Of a stretch of DNA of 64,000 bases, positions 57,791 through 64,000 are shown piece after piece. The stretch lies in the NCBI GenBank assembly GCA_015680685.1, contig MNCI01003059.1:590083-654082 (forward strand), in the 5' to 3' direction. The position numbers were made by a program, and so were the translations under genes. Origin of the DNA: Gnetum montanum. Lineage: Eukaryota; Streptophyta; Gnetopsida; Gnetales; Gnetaceae. The notes below the pieces were generated by a model, which worked only from the letters and a program-made list of their open reading frames with translations, was not told the DNA's origin and searched no databases. The first letter of the stretch is position 1. Each line of letters starts with the position of its first letter.

Positions 57791-58702
57791 TGATTAGCGA
57801 TGGGGTAATCCAACACCTAACCATATGAGATAAAAATATTCATGTGTAGCCTAATTGACTTCCATAGACAAGGAAATGTGATTATGCTAGTAATTGGTTT
57901 GAGTTCATTATCATTGTCTTCCCATGTAAGCTAGTAAAAATCAATGCATATGGTTTAACTTATAGTGAGGTGTATGATAATTGATGTTGCATTGGCCATT
58001 TTACTCCTAGTAAACATGAGGTAATTGAAAGTGGTTTCTAAATCTAAGTAAATAGCAAATGAATCTAATCTAGTCTAGGCGATGAACATCTATTCTTGAC
58101 TTTCCACACACATCTTGGACTTATGTAATTGTTACTGGGATTACCAAGTACCTTGCTACTGGGAAAACTAAGTGATAATACTACTAGGTTACCAAATGAT
58201 CATACTACATGCTCAGAATCAGTCGTGTCCATTCTGCTTAACAATAGTAAAAGTAAAGTTCATGGGAAAGTAAATAGTAACTAAAAAAATGATAATTAGT
58301 AGGCTAAGTGAAAATAGTAAACATTATTCTAGATATATAGTAAAGAAAACTAAGTGTATGTTGCAATGATGAAAAGTAATCTCGATCTGTATTGTCATTC
58401 ACATTTGTGTCCAAGTATAAGATGCTTGAATAAAGACTCCATACAATCACCCAACACTACACTGTAGGCATACATTGCTAAGTGCTAAGTACTAAAATTA
58501 AGAAAAAAATTGATAGAGTTTTGCTAAGGTGGAATGAAATTGTCGTTTGGACCATGCACCTTAGTGTCATATTTATAGGTTTGTACATGTCCATAATATC
58601 GAATATCTGACATCATAGCTTATGCTCCAATATTGGGGATCCAATATTGCACCTCCAATATTGTATGCCTAATATCAGAGCCCATCAAAATATGATTTAT
58701 CA
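57791..58702 (-). repeat. 3' LTR of E6
   Basis: A 912-bp LTR. In element sense it runs from TGATAAATCATA to CTAATCA (decayed CTCATCA). TATA box 58570-58577. U3 (58590-58690) carries repeated CCAATATTGG/CAATATTG. Hairpin arms TAAGCTA (57927-57933) and TAACTTA (57956-57962) pair with one wobble. Confidence 0.88.
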
Positions 58703-58899
58703 TACCCCCATGACTGATTGAAACCTTGTCCTTGAGTTAAAAAAATGAGAATGGAGTTCCTTACAAAATTCAAAGGTAGATTTACATGACACTAACTACT
58801 ATGTACATGACTCTTAATTGTTGTAGTGGTATTTACAAAAGTGACACAATATATGACATAGCAACTTGAACAAAAAAAAAATTTGGTGAAGCCTTATGT

Positions 58900-60230
58900 A
58901 GCCTTATATAATTCCCAGTGGTGGTGGCTCTTCCATTGGTTGCTCTCCCTTGTCATCAGGCTTTAGAAATTTGTACCTGTTTAGTAGCACTTAAAGTTTT
59001 TCTTCTTCCATTCTTGGGTCATGTATCATCCATGCTTATTATACAATGTGTGATGGAGTAGGTACATCCCATGGGCATGATAGCTATGAAAACATTTGAT
59101 TTTCCTTGAGATACTAAGCTACAATCTACCTCCTCTCCTCTTCAAATGCTATGACCTTCTCACATAATTTATGATAATCAAATAACCTTCTATCAAATTT
59201 TGTTGCTACATATTTTTGCACTTGGTGGCTAGCCTTCATTGCTTCCAATTTAGAGTTTGCCACTTGGATTTTTTGCAAAGCATCTTTACGATCTGCAAAC
59301 TCTTTTTCATACAAAGCATATGTGGTTTTTACTTGCTATTCTAATTCATTCCTGGGCCTTCCTACTATCAATATGGCCAAGTTAGCATAACAAAGGTTAG
59401 CTAATCCCATGTACTCTTTTAGATCCTCGGTCTATAGGTCTTTATTTTTCACTTCCACTTGGTGAATGTGGGCATGGCTATCCAAAATGGGCTGCTAGTC
59501 AATATTTTGTGTTGATATGGTGCTAATTCTAGCTTTAGCCATCTAGATCTCTTTCTCTTTAATTTTTTTGTTCATTCCCACCTAACCATGGAAGTGTTCT
59601 TTAAAAATTTCTTATTTCTTTGCCTCATTTTGCCACATGTTGATTTCGATAGTTGATTTTTTATGAATGTCACATAGCTCCTCCATTGAGAGGATTCAAT
59701 TTTCTCTTATGAGGAAACTCATGTCTTAGTTGACCCTCACTAGTTGTTCACTTAATTGATGGATACTCTGCTCCAAGATGCTTTTTTACTTTTCCATAGT
59801 GGTCAACCTCATATTATCACTGGCAAGTTGTTTATTTACCTCTTGTAATGTGATAAGTATCTTGACATGTGCCTATATTTATGCTTCAAATACTGAGGCA
59901 TTCCATACCGCTTTCTCCTTCTATGTTGCCATATGTTTATTCTACTTAATTAGGTGATTTATTTGTTCAATTCTAAACTACTCTATCTAGTCAAGTGCAA
60001 TGAATTGAGTTGGATCTCTTCATTCAACTCTCAGGGCTGTGAGCTCTTCTTATAATCTCAAAATTTCATTCTCTGCATGCTCTACCTTTGTCTCTACCAT
60101 GATCAATTTTTCTTTGGTCATAATGAGCTCAAACTTTATTATAGTGACATCACTAGGGATGTTAAAATGTGTTGTCATGACTTGCCTAGTCTACAATACT
60201 CTATCAAGCATATCCTCATGGTCAATAAGA
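58900..60230 (-). pseudogene. Extra ORF of E6 (coiled-coil part)
   Basis: The C-terminal two-thirds of the EA-type extra ORF. The open run 59126-59314 is strongly heptad-like ('KFDRRLFDYHKLCEKVIAFE', 'DALQKIQVANSKLEAMK'). Aligns in order with 5900-7250 of EA. The N-terminal domain is missing because of the junction near 60240. Confidence 0.65.
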
Positions 60231-60239
60231 AGGAACACA

Positions 60240-60794
60240 TAAATGCAAGGTCACTATTAATGGTATGGACTTGGTCTAAACATGGATGAATAGGTATGAC
60301 AATAATTTTAATCACATTTGACACAAGAACCTATTGTAGACATGGTAAAGCACCTTTCATCCTCTTTCTATTATCCATTCTCATCCCATCATTCACCTCA
60401 CTACTACATACGGTTATGAGCCTTTTGGTTTTGTGTAGTATAGTGCAACATCCCAACCACAATAGTTGTGTGTTTTTTGAAATAAAGACATGATCTACAT
60501 TTAACTTCTAAGGTGCCCATAGACATCTCTAGAAGTGGTTATGCAAGGGCATTATGGTAGGAGCCTATTTTGGGGAGGACCCACTTGCATAAATGTTTTT
60601 GATCATATCTTTGAACTAACCTTCACATCTTCTAGAACATCAATGATGGTTTCTCTAAATTTATGCATGCTTTTGGAACTTATTCTCATCAATTTTAATT
60701 AATTTTTCCTACTTCTCTATCTCAATATCCTTCAAATTCCAAAAATAATTTTTGGCCATCTTTTGCATTGGACCTTTGGTTCTAATTTTTTAAA
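60240..60794 (+). repeat. Inverted fragment of the post-integrase block
   Basis: Plus-strand sequence matching the reverse complement of about 62560-63110 in E7 with many scattered transitions ('GTCACTATTAATGGTATGG' and 'CTCTAGAAGTGGTTATGCAA' are identical). It stands between two minus-strand units and so is an inverted piece of another Athila copy. No gene. Confidence 0.8.
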
Positions 60795-61743
60795 TCACAT
60801 GCATTCACACATGATCTAGTTGAATTCCATGGATGGAACTAGTTGTGGCATCTAGATCATTATGTCTTGATTACACCTTGCTATCTTCCCCCTTGAACTA
60901 GTGGTAACTATGTCATGTATGGTTTAGTCCAAAGTAAGGCATATGATGGTTGATGTCATTTTGGCCTGATGCTACTCCTAACAATCATAGAGAAATTAAT
61001 TATTTAATCTTACTAATAATAAGAAGATAAAGTCTAAACTAGCCTATGTGTGATGAGTATCCATTCCCAACTTGCCATACATGTCTTGAACCCATGTATC
61101 CACTACTGGGATTACCAAGCACTACTCTACTAGGTGAACCAAGCAATAACGCTACTAGGATGAGCAAGAGAATACATATTTATGCTTGAAACTAGTTTTG
61201 TTCATTCCACCAATTCATTAATATGCATGGAAACATAAATATTAACTAAGTACATGGAAAGTAAGTTGCATAAAAAGTAAATTTAATCTAAGTCAAAGTG
61301 ATGTAATGAATAAGGATCAATCTCAATCTTATTGTCATTCATAGAATGTCCAAGTACATTCCCTCTTGAATAAGATGCCATACAACTAACTCAAGCCCAC
61401 ACTATGAACACTCACTGACTATTCTCTAAGACTATGAAATAAAACTACAAGATCTTGGCTACTCTATTAACCAAAAGATGTTAAATACACAATGGGAGCA
61501 TGCATATTTATAGGCAAAAATGCATGCCATGATATCATGTCTCTAATATTGCCACTTGTGCTCTAATATTAGGGATCCAATATTGGAGCTTTGATATCAG
61601 GTATCTAATATTGGGGCCTATGCAAAACATGATTTATTAAGCTACGTCGAGGTAGCTATGTCAAGGCAACTACATTGATGTCGCTACATTAGGGCAGCTA
61701 CATCAAGGTAGCTACATCGACACAACCAACTGATGCTTCATCA
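60795..61743 (-). repeat. 3' LTR of E7 (terminal bases missing)
   Basis: In element sense begins TGATGAAGCATCAG. U3 (61625-61735) has tandem 'GCTACATCAAGGTA' units, followed by an AATATTGG cluster (61540-61620). TATA box 61505-61512. Hairpin arms TTGAACTA (60893-60900) and TAGTCCAA (60925-60932). Similarity to other LTRs starts at about 60795, so the usual end block and CATCA are gone. Confidence 0.85.
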
Positions 61744-62300
61744 TATCCCCACAACTGAATGAAAACTTATCCTTAGGTGAACAAAAGGAGGAACAAGTTC
61801 TTTACAAAATATTAGAAAGGTATGGGATTATTGCTTAACACTAACTACTAATTGACTCTAAGTGCTACATTACAAAATTATCTTTAGGTGGATGTATTAC
61901 AAAATGAAAAAATAACTAGACAAACATTGAAGATTAAAAAAATTGTAGAGGTCTTCAAAATATATTGAAGATGATTCTTCTTATTACTGCTAGCGATGAT
62001 AGACTTCCAACCTTGATTGTTATGTTGATGCTTCTCTAATTATATAGAATGTTCTTAAAGGATATACTGACATTTCTTCTCATTGTCCCATGGATTGAGC
62101 AATCATGTGATGTTTGATCTATTTTCCTACATGGCCTACTATTTATCCATGGGCATATTCTCTATTGTCCCTCTCTTGGCTTCATTTTTGTACCTAGCAA
62201 AAGACCTTCTTCCTTAGGCATTTCTTTTAGCATCACCTATAGTCACCAAAGGATCAACATTAGTTTTTGTAAATTTTCCTTAATAATTAACCCTTTTGAG
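61744..62300 (-). pseudogene. Remnant of the extra ORF of E7
   Basis: Starts with the polypurine tract (61744-61759, TTCAGTTGTGGGGATA in element sense). The following 500 bp keep only short stretches alignable to the end and start of the EA-type ORF. Most of the roughly 900-codon ORF is deleted. Confidence 0.5.
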
Positions 62301-63880
62301 ATCCCTTAGTTTGTATTTAAGCATAATCTGATGATAGTGTACTATGCCTAAGGCTATGCGGTAACTAAAATCATCAAGCTATTCACCTTATTTTGGTCAA
62401 TTACTATTAGTTACCACAATGTTTGAAAACAAGATGTTGGAAAAACTTCAAAGTAGGTATCCCTAGCCCCCATAACTAATAAGTGTAACTCCNTTTCAAA
62501 GTAGGTATCCCTAGCCCCCATAACTAATAAGTGTAACTCCAAAAGCACACAAGTTTTCAAACAATTAGAAACAAAGGTCCAATGTAAAAGATGGCCAAGA
62601 AATTTTTTTGGAAGTTGACAGATATTAAGATAGAAAAGTAGAAAAAAATAATTAAAATTAATGAGAAGTAGTCCCAAAAGCATGCATAAATTTAGAGAAA
62701 CCATCACTGATGTTTTGGAAGATGTGAAGGTTAGTTCAAGGCCATGATTAACAAAATTTATGCAATTGGATGCTCCCCAAAGTAGGCTCCTACCATAATG
62801 CCATTGCATAACCACTTCTAGAGATGTCCATGGACACCTTAGAAGCTAAATGTAGACCATGTCCTTGTTCCAAACAACACACAACTACCATGGTTGGGAT
62901 GTTGTACTATACTACACAAAACCAAAATGCTCATAACCATAGGCAACAATGAGATGAATAATGGGATGAGAATGAACTATAGAGAGAGGGATGAAAGGTG
63001 CTTTACCATGTCTGTAATAAGTTGTGTCAAATGTGATTAAAATGATCATCATACATATCTGTCCAAGTTTAGATCAAGTCCATACCATTAATAGTGACCT
63101 CACATTGATGTGTTCCTTCTTGCCAACCACCACAAGTCCACAACCACCTTAAAGAACAATCATCACTCTAGAAAGAGAAGAAAAGAGAAGAAGGAAGAAA
63201 GGACATTAGTTAGAGGGATGCCTTCAAGCATGGGTAACATGTCTTTCCAACCTCATAAATAGTGCTTGTAGCCCATTATTGTGTCAAAGGGGTGTGCTTT
63301 AAATTTCCCTTATTATTTTTTTTATGATTTTGGATGGAAACCACACCATGTAAAGACTTTTAGTTTCTTGTTATTGGTTGACAACAAAGTGATGATACAT
63401 TCCTAGAGTCATAAACCACATAAAGGAAGTCAACAAGAGAACCCAACAAGTCCCCTTGAGGTTATACCCTTTGTCATTCCCACTTGGTCATTTCCTCTTC
63501 CTTCAAGGTACAATGATCATTGATTGATTTTAGTTTCATGAAAGAAGAACCAAATTGCTTTCATGACAAAAGATCTTTTTATTTATAGAACTGAAGGGAT
63601 GGATGAGGTGATCTCACTATTTTACATAATTACTTACCCAATCATCTTGATAGCATAATATAAAAACCCATGACTTGGCAATATTATTAACAAAAACATA
63701 AAAGAAATTCATCAAGCATAAAGAAAATTACTCAAGAAACTAGAAAATTATAAATAAAAAATAAAAATAATCAGAAATGAAAAACATATTAAGAATTAGA
63801 AAATATGGAAAGAAATAGGAAAATGATAAAAAAATTGTAAAACAAAACAAAGTGAAAAACACTTATTAGTTATTAATTTA
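62301..63880 (-). other. Post-integrase non-coding block of E7
   Basis: No gene. Contains a polypurine-like tract (62462-62482), the 'GGAGCATCCAATTGCATAAA' block, the hairpin (63291-63347) and A-rich repeats (63830-63860). The 46-bp duplication around the N at 62493 (62447-62492 and 62495-62540) is likely an assembly artefact and creates the false open frame 62411-62815. Confidence 0.65.
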
Positions 63881-64000
63881 GGATGGGGCATCTCCCCCAT
63901 GACAAAGCTCTTGACTCAACAAGAATTAATAAGTGGATTAGTTGGTTTCATGCATCTTTTAAATGGTTTTGTACTCTTATTTTCAAGCCACTAAGTGTCC

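Larger units (their letters stand above)
57791..60240 (-). mobile_element. E6: 3' LTR and C-terminal part of the extra ORF
   Basis: The minus-strand 3' LTR (57791-58702) directly follows the E5 protease. A polypurine tract (58703-58717) and part of an EA-like extra ORF (about 58900-60230) follow. Near 60240 the sequence switches to an oppositely oriented Athila fragment. The rest of the element is not seen. Confidence 0.75.
60795..64000 (-). mobile_element. E7: Athila-like element running out of the window
   Basis: The minus-strand 3' LTR (60795-61743, its terminal ~50 bp missing), polypurine tract (61744-61759), a shortened extra-ORF remnant, the non-coding block (62300-63880, hairpin 63291-63347) and, at the right edge, the tract 'CATCTCCCCCATG' that marks the end of pol. 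Integrase should continue beyond 64000. Confidence 0.8.

Noticed and set aside
62411-62815. A 134-codon minus-strand frame
   Set aside because: It crosses the N at 62493 and its repeated 46-bp flank, lies in the non-coding block of E7 and has no coding-like composition.

Overview
This is repeat-dense nuclear DNA from a plant, in a draft assembly. The evidence is layered LTR retrotransposons of the Ty3/gypsy Athila branch: a tRNA-Asp-type primer site, the reverse-transcriptase signatures 'DGYSGYNQI' and 'FMDDFS', and an extra open reading frame after integrase. A Ty1/copia remnant and an L1-like LINE are also present. The DNA is AT-rich and CpG-poor, as expected of old methylated repeats. The layering suggests a large seed-plant genome; the sequence does not settle the species. 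I see no host gene, rRNA, tRNA or CRISPR array that I can support. Every long coding region carries stops and frameshifts.

Layout. (1) 1-18686 is a plus-strand Athila-like element, E1. It is interrupted at 4880 by a minus-strand element, EA (4880-13221), which has gag and the extra ORF but no pol. E1 resumes at 13222 and ends in its 3' LTR (18097-18686). (2) 18687-28277 is AT-rich flank with a minisatellite, an unidentified coding-like remnant and a minus-strand copia remnant (22428-26490). (3) 28283-42370 is E3, a structurally complete but mutated minus-strand Athila-like element with the target duplication ATCTT. Its RT is split by a solo LTR (36905-37750). (4) 42440-50336 is a plus-strand LINE. 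It is split by E4 (43851-49877), a plus-strand gag-protease derivative with an exact ATAGG duplication and a 488-N assembly gap. (5) 50330-57790 is E5, a minus-strand element truncated at both ends. (6) 57791-64000 holds two more minus-strand 3' LTRs with their adjoining ORFs (E6, E7) around a small inverted fragment.

How the parts would have worked in an intact ancestor. The LTR carries a U3 motif array, a TATA box, AATAAA and a folded 3' part. tRNA-Asp primes at the primer site. Gag, protease, RT-RNase H and integrase form one long coding unit. A conserved non-coding block of about 2 kb follows, then a roughly 930-950 codon extra ORF that begins Met-Ala/Val-Pro and holds a conserved N-terminal block and a long coiled coil. 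The polypurine tract and 3' LTR close the element.

The most interesting signals lie between the standard parts. One is a U3-like motif array plus TATA box placed 440-468 bp upstream of the extra ORF in three copies, which looks like an internal promoter. The others are two hairpins whose arms change together between copies, one in the LTR and one after integrase, and a CpG-rich palindrome array in the E4 U3 that appears in decayed form in other LTRs.
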